This document shows positions 8,734-15,214 of a stretch of 64,000 nucleotides of DNA, one piece after another. A program made the position numbers and the translations under genes. The stretch's first letter is position 1. Each line of letters begins with the position of its first letter. The notes under the pieces were generated by a model. The model was not told the DNA's origin, ran no database searches, and saw only the letters and a program-made list of their open reading frames with translations. Source of the stretch: Rhodospirillales bacterium (lineage in GTDB: Bacteria > Pseudomonadota > Alphaproteobacteria > Micavibrionales > Micavibrionaceae). The stretch covers positions 1 to 64,000 of the forward strand of contig JACKIQ010000006.1 in assembly GCA_020638365.1 (NCBI GenBank), in the 5' to 3' direction.

Positions 8734-9156
8734 TTACTGAAACGTATTCACTGGCGTTCCGCCGGAATCGTATATGAATACCCCGCCGAGAATACATTTT
8801 CCCCATGCGCCCGTGTCGCAGCAGACCGAGGAGACGGTTTTCTCCACCTCTAAGCCAGCGGTAAATTGTTCGCAGGCTTCCTTTTCCTCTGTCGGGTACA
8901 TAAAGGATTGTCCCTGTTCGTCCTTGATCAGAGCGCCTTTGTAGAATTGAAGAAGAAATTCGTCGCTCATCTGCGGCAAGTTTCCGTCCTGTTTAAAGCG
9001 CGGGTCGGTCAGCGGGGTAAGCACTTCACACGAGGCAATTTTGATTTTGGTGTTCGCGGGTTCGACGTCTATGCAGTCCGCGTGCGCGGCAAAAGGCAAG
9101 CCGGTCATGATGAAGAACGATGAGAGGGTGAAGAATTTTTTGCAGAAAGTGCGCAT
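8734..9156 (-). CDS. Exported Cys-containing protein of unknown function
   Basis: 140 residues with a signal peptide ending near FAAHA-DC. The mature part holds six cysteines (DC, SC, AC, VCC, KC), which suggests disulfides in the periplasm. I do not recognise the family. It lies 65 bp downstream of pdxS on the same strand and could be read from the same transcript. Confidence 0.65.
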   Translation of the reverse strand: MRTFCKKFFTLSSFFIMTGLPFAAHADCIDVEPANTKIKIASCEVLTPLTDPRFKQDGNLPQMSDEFLLQFYKGALIKDEQGQSFMYPTEEKEACEQFTAGLEVEKTVSSVCCDTGAWGKCILGGVFIYDSGGTPVNTFQ

Positions 9157-9220
9157 GGCTGATCTGTCCTGTCAGAGATATTTCAGGATTATATCAGCTT
9201 CGGTCATTCTCAAGAAGATA

Positions 9221-10132
9221 TTACCAGCCCCTGTTGGCCATGCGCATGGAGTCCTCGATTTGGGAGAGTTCCGTGCCGCGCATGGCTTCGCCCAGACCTT
9301 TGGAGGCTTCGAGAACCATTTTGGGGTCGTTGTAGTGGGCGGTGGCTTTAACAATCGCCTTGGCGAAGTTGGCCGGGTCTTCGGATTTGAAAATACCGGA
9401 GCCTACGAATACGGTTTCTGCGCCAAGCTGCATGCACAGGGCCGCGTCTGCCGGGGTGGCAATTCCGCCTGCGGCGAAGTTTGGCACGGGCAGGCGGCCT
9501 TGTTCCTTGACCAGCCTGACCAGTTCGAAGGGAGCTCCGAGATTTTTGGCTTCGGTCATGAGTTCCTGATCATCCAGCAGCGTGATGCGCTTGATATCCT
9601 GATTGATCTGGCGGAGGTGGCGGACAGCCTCCACAATGTTTCCGGTTCCCGGCTCGCCTTTTGTGCGCATGAGGGCCGCGCCTTCCCCGATGCGGCGGAG
9701 GGCTTCGCCCAGGTTTTTCGCGCCGCAGACGAAGGGGACTTTAAAGTCGAACTTGTTGATGTGGTAATCCTCGTCGGCGGGGGTGAGGACTTCGGACTCG
9801 TCGATATAATCGACGCCGATGGCTTCGAGAACCTGCGCTTCGGCGAAATGCCCGATCCGGCACTTGGCCATGACGGGGATGGAAACCGTTTCCATGATCG
9901 CCTGCACCAGTTCGGGCGGGCTCATCCGGGCGACGCCGCCGGCCTTGCGGATATCGGAAGGGACGCGTTCGAGCGCCATGACGGCTACCGCGCCCGCATC
10001 CTCGGCCACTTTCGCCTGATCGGGGGTGACCACGTCCATAATGACGCCGCCCTTGAGCATTTCGGCGAGGCCGGTCTTGATATTGATGACGTTACCGCCG
10101 TTATTTCCATTATTCCGGGAATTCTTGCTCAT
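9221..10132 (-). CDS. pdxS: Pyridoxal 5'-phosphate synthase lyase subunit PdxS
   Basis: 303 residues, the TIM-barrel subunit that joins ribose 5-phosphate, glyceraldehyde 3-phosphate and ammonia into PLP. Family hallmarks are GGVIMDVVTPDQAKVAEDAGA, AVMALERVPSDIRKAGGVARM, DYIDESEVLTPADEDYHI, FVCGAKNLGEALRRI with the second catalytic lysine, and NFAAGGIATPADAALCMQLG. The ammonia-supplying glutaminase PdxT is normally adjacent but is absent here. A poly-Asn/Gly N-terminus (SRNNGNNGGN) precedes the conserved core. PdxS is uncommon in Proteobacteria, most of which use the PdxA/PdxJ route. Confidence 0.95.
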   Translation of the reverse strand: MSKNSRNNGNNGGNVINIKTGLAEMLKGGVIMDVVTPDQAKVAEDAGAVAVMALERVPSDIRKAGGVARMSPPELVQAIMETVSIPVMAKCRIGHFAEAQVLEAIGVDYIDESEVLTPADEDYHINKFDFKVPFVCGAKNLGEALRRIGEGAALMRTKGEPGTGNIVEAVRHLRQINQDIKRITLLDDQELMTEAKNLGAPFELVRLVKEQGRLPVPNFAAGGIATPADAALCMQLGAETVFVGSGIFKSEDPANFAKAIVKATAHYNDPKMVLEASKGLGEAMRGTELSQIEDSMRMANRGW

Positions 10133-10247
10133 TTCCGCATAATCCTGATAATATTGTGCGCTTAGGGGCGGTATTTATGCACAGAAACCGCCGTAATGCA
10201 AAGGAAACATAACACATAACGGCAACGAAGCCGGGTGGCGTGCGGGG

Positions 10248-11006
10248 ATGAACTTAACAGGTTTTTTCAGGAATTGCGCGAGCGCATTAAAAAGCTCTAT
10301 TTTTGGAAGCTCGGAGAATAACGAGCACTCTGCTGAGTCCGGATTTATTCCTACGGACGAGCAGGCATTGGAACTTTTCGCGGAAATCCGCGCGATGCCG
10401 CTTTCACATAAATCCGAGCGGGGGAACGGTTCTGCCTGCGATCTGAAGGCGCACGCGATTTATGTACTCCTTGCGGAGCGCGGAGTCGAGGGGATTGAAA
10501 AGGGCTGGATTTCTTCTCCGCTTGCGCCTAACGGCCGTCCGAATTTCCTGATCAAGCCTCCGGTCGAAGTTCACTATGCACTGCGAGACATAGATCTTGA
10601 CGAGGAGGGCCGACTACGTCAGAGCGTAAAGGACGATGAGCCGTTCAATATCCATGTCGCGACGGTCGTGACCACGAGGGAAGGGCGGCGGCTGGTCTTC
10701 GATACGTATTTTTATGAGCATCCGCCCGAACTGGAGCAGTGGCTTGAAGATTTCAAGCCGTACGAAGAAGGGGTCGAACTGAAACACCAACTGACCGACC
10801 CTGATTATGTCGGTTTCGAGCAAATCGGCATGGGGTTGCCTAGAGAGGGGTCAATCAAGCAGTTGGTTGAACGGGGCCATTCCTATTTACGAGTCAAGTT
10901 CCAACTCAACAATCTCGATTCCAACCCGGTCGAAACCCCGTTGCAGGCCAAATGGCTTTCTCCGGACAGGGATTTGGAACAGGACGTCGAGTTTAAGCCG
11001 GAATGA
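10248..11006 (+). CDS. Putative protein-glutaminase-like cysteine deamidase
   Basis: 252 residues, no signal peptide and no membrane segment. I infer a Cys-His-Asp triad from spacing and context: C64 in GSACDLKAHAIYVLL, H136 in IHVATVV and D152 in LVFDTYFYEHPPELEQW. The C-x3-AHA, H-V-A and D-x3-F/Y-x2-P-x-x-L-x-x-W pattern is that of bacterial protein-glutaminases. These convert protein glutamine to glutamate. Overall similarity is low, so the reaction is a hypothesis. The gene is divergent from pdxS and stands alone. Confidence 0.55.
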   Translation: MNLTGFFRNCASALKSSIFGSSENNEHSAESGFIPTDEQALELFAEIRAMPLSHKSERGNGSACDLKAHAIYVLLAERGVEGIEKGWISSPLAPNGRPNFLIKPPVEVHYALRDIDLDEEGRLRQSVKDDEPFNIHVATVVTTREGRRLVFDTYFYEHPPELEQWLEDFKPYEEGVELKHQLTDPDYVGFEQIGMGLPREGSIKQLVERGHSYLRVKFQLNNLDSNPVETPLQAKWLSPDRDLEQDVEFKPE

Positions 11007-11178
11007 AGGATTTCCCGCGAGATTTCGTATAATTAATTATTGGCTTGTTTTTATTGATTTTCTTGAAGAAATTCGCATTTCGCTTTATAAATTGTAGTAA
11101 GGGTTTATTTAGGGCGGAGTGCCGGGTTTTCCTAGTTTTTTGGAGAACGAGAGAAAGGTTTATATAAGGAGCATGACC

Positions 11179-11550
11179 ATGAAAAAACTGTTTTTAGGTG
11201 CTGCGGTTCTGGCCTTGGCCTTGCCGGGATTTACCGGGCGGGCCGTTGCGCAGAGCGTCGTGGATTACCCTTTTCTTGCTGAGTGTGCCGCGGTCTTTTC
11301 CGCTAAGGCCGTGGAGACACAGGGGGATATTCCTCCTGATTATACGGAAAATTACTACGAAGTGGCCGCCAAGTTTTACCAGTATGCCTTGCGCGGGGGC
11401 GGGGATGGAATGAAGGCGCTTTACAACGACAAGCTTTCAGAGTTCAAGAATACGCCGAACAATGACGCGGTCGGTAAGCAGTACAAGCGGGCGCTGGAAA
11501 AACAGTGCCGAGGAATTGCACCGGATTTTGATATCAGGTTCAAGCGCTGA
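11179..11550 (+). CDS. Small exported protein of unknown function
   Basis: 123 residues with a clear signal peptide (MKKLFLGAAVLALALPGF, cleavage after AVA-Q). The mature part has two cysteines (LAEC, KQC), Tyr-rich helices and a basic end. I chose the ATG at 11179 because AAGGAG lies 7 bases upstream; an ATG two codons earlier is too close to that site. A strong terminator follows, so it is probably monocistronic. No family recognised. Confidence 0.7.
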   Translation: MKKLFLGAAVLALALPGFTGRAVAQSVVDYPFLAECAAVFSAKAVETQGDIPPDYTENYYEVAAKFYQYALRGGGDGMKALYNDKLSEFKNTPNNDAVGKQYKRALEKQCRGIAPDFDIRFKR

Positions 11551-11570
11551 TTCGTTTTTTTTGGGATTTT

Positions 11571-11603
11571 AAGGCCGGGCGAGGGGTTCGCGCGGCCTTT
11601 TTC
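11571..11603 (+). terminator. Rho-independent terminator
   Basis: AAGGCCG and CGGCCTT form a perfect 7-bp stem with a 14-base loop followed by TTTTCTTTG. It ends the small exported-protein gene, 20 bp after its stop. Confidence 0.8.
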
Positions 11604-11699
11604 TTTGTCTTTCCGATATTTTTAAAGGGATTTGCTCTGCCGGTCTTTATTTTCTAGAGTGTAACTCGCTATTTTCCTGAATTATTAAAGGGGCTTTTC

Positions 11700-12182
11700 A
11701 TGAGCAAGAGATTGAGCGTTCTGATCTGCGGGGCGGCGCTGTTTTTTTCCGCGCCCGCGCTGGCCGGGGAAATTTATAACGGGGCGGCGCTGAGCCCCGA
11801 GACAATCGTCACGAAGATTACCCAGCCGGAGGCGGGGACGTTGCGGATCGAGGCGGGGTGGCCGACCCTGATTACGCTTGCGGATATCCCTGTGGCGGAA
11901 AAAAAGCTTGAGGATACCACGCTGCATTTTTCGGCGAGGCTCAAGAGCGTGGGGCTGAAAGGCTCCGCGTTTATTGAGATGTGGGTGCATTTTTCCGGCG
12001 AGAATGAAGGCGCGTATTTCTCGCGCGGGCTGGACCAGCAGGTGACCGGGGATGCGGACTGGACGGCGGTTTCGATCCCGTTCGTGCTTAAAAAAGGGCA
12101 GGTGCCCGAGCGGGTGACGCTGAACGTGCAGGTCGGCGGCCGGGGCGCGGTTCTCATCAAGGATATTATCCTGAGCGATTAA
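11700..12182 (+). CDS. Exported beta-sandwich protein of unknown function
   Basis: 160 residues with a signal peptide (MSKRLSVLICGAALFFSAPALA-G). The mature sequence alternates hydrophobic and polar residues in about eight strands and ends RVTLNVQVGGRGAVLIKDIILSD, which resembles the closing strand of carbohydrate-binding-module-like jelly rolls. No catalytic motif is seen, so binding rather than catalysis is the better guess. It ends 25 bp before the operator of the toxin-antitoxin pair. Confidence 0.65.
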   Translation: MSKRLSVLICGAALFFSAPALAGEIYNGAALSPETIVTKITQPEAGTLRIEAGWPTLITLADIPVAEKKLEDTTLHFSARLKSVGLKGSAFIEMWVHFSGENEGAYFSRGLDQQVTGDADWTAVSIPFVLKKGQVPERVTLNVQVGGRGAVLIKDIILSD

Positions 12183-12207
12183 CGCTGGCTTTGACTGCGG
12201 GATGTTT

Positions 12208-12243
12208 ATGTTATAACATATGTTATAACATATGTTATAACAT
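12208..12243. promoter_or_regulatory. Three tandem copies of a 12-bp palindrome, probable antitoxin operator
   Basis: ATGTTATAACAT occurs three times head to tail with no spacer (12208-12219, 12220-12231, 12232-12243). Each copy is a perfect palindrome and contains TATAAC, which can act as a -10 hexamer. The array ends 15 bp before the AbrB-type antitoxin gene, where an autoregulatory operator would be expected. Confidence 0.75.
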
Positions 12244-12258
12244 CATTGAAGGTCCGGC

Positions 12259-12480
12259 ATGGAACTGAAAATCACGAAAATAGGCAACTCACTGGGCGTC
12301 GTTCTGCCCAAGGATGTGCTTGCCAACCTGAATGTCGAGAAGGGCGATGTGCTCTGGCTGAGCGAGAGCGGCGACGGCATTACCCTGTCGCCCTACGATC
12401 CCGCGTTCGCAGAGCAAATGGATGCGGCGCGCAAACTGATGAAAAAGCGCCGTAACGCGCTGCGTGAACTGGCGAAATGA
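12259..12480 (+). CDS. AbrB/MazE-family antitoxin
   Basis: 73 residues. MELKITKIGNSLGVVLPKDVL is the swapped-hairpin AbrB/MazE DNA-binding fold, followed by KGDVLWLSESGDGITLSPYD; the basic, helical C-terminus (MDAARKLMKKRRNALRELAK) is the likely toxin-binding part. It overlaps the toxin gene by ATGA (12477-12480). It should neutralise the Doc-type toxin and repress the operon from the palindromes just upstream. GAAGG lies 7 bases before the start. Confidence 0.9.
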   Translation: MELKITKIGNSLGVVLPKDVLANLNVEKGDVLWLSESGDGITLSPYDPAFAEQMDAARKLMKKRRNALRELAK

Positions 12481-12863
12481 GCAAGATTGTCTGGGTTCTG
12501 GAATCCGTCGCACTGGCCGTGCACGACGCGCAGGTGGGTGAGCATGGCGGGCTGGCGGGGGTGCGCGATCTTTCATTGCTGCAATCCGCGCTGGCGCGAC
12601 CCCGAAATCTCCTGCATTACGGGGCGCCGGATCTTGCGGCGCTGGCGGCTGCGTATGGGCACGGTATCGCGCGGAACCACCCGTTCCGGGACGGGAACAA
12701 GCGCACGGCGTTCGTGGTGAGCGAGCTTTTCCTGCTACTGAACGGTTTTACGCTGGAGGCGGACGATGCGGCGTGCGTTGTGATTACCGTGGAATTGGCC
12801 GGTGGGGGCGTGAGCGAAGAGGAGTTCGCGGCGTGGCTGCGGGGCAATATGCGGAAGCTTTAG
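12477..12863 (+). CDS. doc: Death-on-curing (Doc) family toxin, Fic fold
   Basis: 128 residues. The Fic/Doc signature is HPFRDGNKRTAF (NHPFRDGNKRTA), with the catalytic histidine and the phosphate-binding loop; the N-terminal GLAGVRDLSLLQSALARP is typical of Doc. Phage P1 Doc phosphorylates EF-Tu; this one keeps the Lys (GNKR) of that group instead of the Gly-Arg of AMPylating Fic proteins, so kinase activity is inferred. It is coupled to the antitoxin gene. The usual partner is Phd; here it is an AbrB-type protein. Confidence 0.92.
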   Translation: MSKIVWVLESVALAVHDAQVGEHGGLAGVRDLSLLQSALARPRNLLHYGAPDLAALAAAYGHGIARNHPFRDGNKRTAFVVSELFLLLNGFTLEADDAACVVITVELAGGGVSEEEFAAWLRGNMRKL

Positions 12864-12900
12864 TTTTTCTAGCAAGGTTTTTAAAAAATGACGGCGCGCG

Positions 12901-12935
12901 AGGACTTAAGTTGCGTTCAGTGGACTTAAGTCCTG
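12901..12935. repeat. Inverted repeat with embedded palindrome
   Basis: AGGACTTAAG (12901-12910) pairs perfectly with CTTAAGTCCT (12926-12935); the right arm also forms the 12-bp palindrome GGACTTAAGTCC. It lies 38 bp past the toxin gene in a 260-bp stretch with no gene (12864-13123). There is no U-run, so it is either a weak transcript-end hairpin or a protein site. Confidence 0.45.
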
Positions 12936-13035
12936 TTCGTCCGGTTGCGGGCGTGTAAGACGTTGTTTTTCCTTACGGGAGTGCGTTGCGGACTCAGTCA
13001 TCGGGCTTTGGCCTTGCGCGGCTCTTTTCCCTCAA

Positions 13036-13062
13036 AAGCAAAAAGGCGCACCGCGCCCTTTA
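13036..13062 (-). terminator. Rho-independent terminator of the PhyH gene
   Basis: On the minus strand AAAGGGCGC, GGT loop, GCGCCTTTT forms a 9-bp stem with one G-U pair followed by T-rich sequence. It lies about 60 bases past the stop of the dioxygenase gene. Confidence 0.75.
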
Positions 13063-13123
13063 TGGGGTGAGTATAGTGCGTTTGGTGATGGGAGGCAAAA
13101 AGCTGAACCCGCTTTATGACGCT

Positions 13124-13837
13124 TCAGGCCGTTTCATACCATTCGAGAGGTTTTGGTAACTTATCCGCGCTGCATTCGAGGTGGAGGACGCGGCGGCGAG
13201 CCGGGTTTGGCCCCGCGCCGGATTCATGCAGCAGGAGCGGGCGCATTGCCATTACGCCGCCAGCTTGAACGGGGCAGAGGACGGGGGTGTTTTCCTGACG
13301 CAATGTTAAAATATCGGCCATCTTCATTCGCCCCTTGTTGTGGGAGCCGGGCAGGACGCGCAGGGCGCCGTTATCCGCGGTCGTTTCGTCCAGATGCAGG
13401 CGCAGTGTGACCATGTTTTGCAGAAATTGCTCCGGGGGCTGGACGTGCGGAATTCCGGCTTTGAGCGTCCATGTCGTGAACCCTTCGATTTCGTGCTTTT
13501 CCTTTGCGGCGACGGTTGTATCCTGATGAATGGCGACGTTCCAGTTCGCCGCCGGAGTTTTGTCAAAAAATATCGAGCGGACGATGCGGGCGTTTTTTCC
13601 CAGAATTTTCTGCATGAGGCTTGTAATTCCAGCGGGTCCGAGCAAGGGTTTGATGCCGGGGAAGAGGTTCAGGGCGTGGCGAATGCCGAAGGTCTCTCCG
13701 TTTTTTGTCAGGATGGCGTTGTTCGGATCGCCGGGCGGGGTTCCTAGAATGTTTTTCATTTCCTCCAGCACGTCCGGCGGGCAGAGCGGCGGGGCGATGA
13801 AATAGCCGTCTTTGTTCAGGGCCGATAAATTACTCAT
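13124..13837 (-). CDS. Phytanoyl-CoA dioxygenase (PhyH) family protein
   Basis: 237 residues, an Fe(II)/2-oxoglutarate oxygenase of the PhyH branch. Iron ligands are H104 and D106 in AIHQDTT, and H204 in LLLHESG; an Arg in ARRRVLHLE binds 2-oxoglutarate. NGALRVLPGSHNKG is the family loop. The substrate is not phytanoyl-CoA by default: bacterial members hydroxylate many small molecules. It is the first gene after a minus-strand ankyrin gene 15 bp upstream and ends at a terminator. Confidence 0.9.
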   Translation of the reverse strand: MSNLSALNKDGYFIAPPLCPPDVLEEMKNILGTPPGDPNNAILTKNGETFGIRHALNLFPGIKPLLGPAGITSLMQKILGKNARIVRSIFFDKTPAANWNVAIHQDTTVAAKEKHEIEGFTTWTLKAGIPHVQPPEQFLQNMVTLRLHLDETTADNGALRVLPGSHNKGRMKMADILTLRQENTPVLCPVQAGGVMAMRPLLLHESGAGPNPARRRVLHLECSADKLPKPLEWYETA

Positions 13838-13852
13838 ATTGCATGTTTTTAG

Positions 13853-14257
13853 TTATTGTCGTTTGTTTTTTTCTGTTTCATATTTTTTGAATAGCGCTCT
13901 TAGCTGTCGTGTTTTTGCGTAATCTTTCGGGGTTTGTCCAAATTCGGACATTATATCTGTTCGTGCGCCCGCAGCGAGCAGCGCCTCAACAATTTCCAAG
14001 TTGCCGCGGCGTGTGGCGATATGCAGAGGCGTTTCGGTCATGTCGCCCGTTGCGTTGATGTTTGCGCCGTGTTCGATCAGCAGTTTCACGGCGTAGATGT
14101 CTTCGCGCCATGTCATGACATGAAGGGGTGTGTCACCTAGACAATCTGCGTCGTTTATTTCAATCCCGCCCTTTCCCATTTTTTCGGGATACAGAGAGTC
14201 TGAAACGGAGTGCAATATTTCCTCAAGGGTTCTGCGGGTTTTGGGTTTTTTGGGCAT
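13853..14257 (-). CDS. Ankyrin-repeat protein
   Basis: 134 residues from the ATG at 14257 (a TTG three codons earlier is also possible). About two and a half ankyrin repeats: LGDTPLHVMTWREDIYAVKLLIEHGANIN, MTETPLHIATRRGNLEIVEALLAAGA, and a partial FGQTPKDYAKTRQLRALFKKY. No signal peptide, so a cytoplasmic protein-protein interaction role is likely. Partner unknown. It sits directly upstream of the PhyH gene on the same strand. Confidence 0.85.
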   Translation of the reverse strand: MPKKPKTRRTLEEILHSVSDSLYPEKMGKGGIEINDADCLGDTPLHVMTWREDIYAVKLLIEHGANINATGDMTETPLHIATRRGNLEIVEALLAAGARTDIMSEFGQTPKDYAKTRQLRALFKKYETEKNKRQ

Positions 14258-14267
14258 GGTAGTCAAT

Positions 14268-14558
14268 TTAATCGGAGACGGCTATGGTTTTTACGTCGTT
14301 AATTGTGCACACATAGAGCGCATCGGCTTTAAAATCCGTTAAGTGCTTGCACTCTGTCCCGTCGGATTCTTTGTATCCTGTGGCTTGTGTTACGGCATAA
14401 AATAAATCCATTTTTCCAGCTAGGTAGCCTTGGTAGTGGGCGTTTTCGTAGCCGTATTTTTTGCCGAAAACAGCCCCACCCGCAAAGCTGGCCGCACAGA
14501 GGAAGAGTACAAGTAGAACCGAAATTATTTTGTGGTTCTGGAGCAGTGCATTTTCCAC
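14268..14558 (-). CDS. Small membrane-anchored protein of unknown function
   Basis: 96 residues from a GTG start. One N-terminal membrane helix (IISVLLVLFLCAASFAGGAVFG) is followed by a soluble part with three Cys/Tyr-containing strands ending YVCTINDVKTIAVSD. Its first 230 bases overlap the end of the upstream lipoprotein gene in another frame. The composition here looks truly coding, while the overlapping lipoprotein frame becomes Arg/Cys-rich. Function unknown. Confidence 0.6.
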   Translation of the reverse strand: MENALLQNHKIISVLLVLFLCAASFAGGAVFGKKYGYENAHYQGYLAGKMDLFYAVTQATGYKESDGTECKHLTDFKADALYVCTINDVKTIAVSD

Positions 14559-15213
14559 AACTTTCCGATTTTTCAGGCACGGAGCATGAAGGTAAAGTTT
14601 TTTGTTGTTCCATCGTACGATTGTAATAGTCCAAATCCGAAGGTTCTTCGATCTCCAAAACTCCGTTCTTGTTCCTTAATATGAAATTTTTATGGCCCCA
14701 TACATAAAAAATCTCGCCTTCCTTTTCGCCGTATATGTCCATGTTCAGCCTGTACCTGACGTTCTCACGCAGATTCATAGGCGGCGCAACTATGTCCATT
14801 CCGTCTATCGGCTCTCCATAGGTAATTTCTTCGGGGAGTTCGATATATTCTATGTCACTCTTCTTTTTGCCTCTTATTAAAACTAGCCCTTGTAACGCAT
14901 CCGGGTCGCGGTAGGCCTTGCTGGTTAGTTCCCAAAGCGGTTGCCATTTAAACGGGTTTTGAGCGTGGCCATCCCAATCGGTTACGGCAAGATGAGTGAT
15001 ATACAGGTTTTCGAAGGTTACTTGTTTTTCTGTGTTTTCAACTCCCCGAATATCATCGGTAATTTCATAGTCGGAAAATTTGATCCGGTCATTTTTCAGG
15101 GCTATTGAAGGGGTAAATGAGTAACTCGATTGCGGTAAACGACAGGCGATAAGGCAGCCCGATAAGGTCATGCAGCACAAAAGAAGCGATATCAGTTTTA
15201 TCGCGTTTACCAT
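14329..15213 (-). CDS. Lipoprotein of unknown function, doubtful C-terminus
   Basis: 294 residues as read. Signal peptide with lipobox LSGC (MVNAIKLISLLLCCMTLSGC). The plausible part runs to about residue 225 (GHKNFILRNKNGVLEIEEPSD). Beyond that the frame overlaps the small membrane-protein gene and turns into basic, Cys-rich sequence unlike the rest, as if the native stop had been lost by a frameshift. No family recognised. Confidence 0.55.
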   Translation of the reverse strand: MVNAIKLISLLLCCMTLSGCLIACRLPQSSYSFTPSIALKNDRIKFSDYEITDDIRGVENTEKQVTFENLYITHLAVTDWDGHAQNPFKWQPLWELTSKAYRDPDALQGLVLIRGKKKSDIEYIELPEEITYGEPIDGMDIVAPPMNLRENVRYRLNMDIYGEKEGEIFYVWGHKNFILRNKNGVLEIEEPSDLDYYNRTMEQQKTLPSCSVPEKSESCGKCTAPEPQNNFGSTCTLPLCGQLCGWGCFRQKIRLRKRPLPRLPSWKNGFILCRNTSHRIQRIRRDRVQALNGF

Positions 15214-15214
15214 C

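Noticed and set aside
9041..10165. A 374-codon open frame on the plus strand opposite pdxS
   Set aside because: It mirrors pdxS codon positions and has Gly/Phe/Val-rich sequence without a domain.
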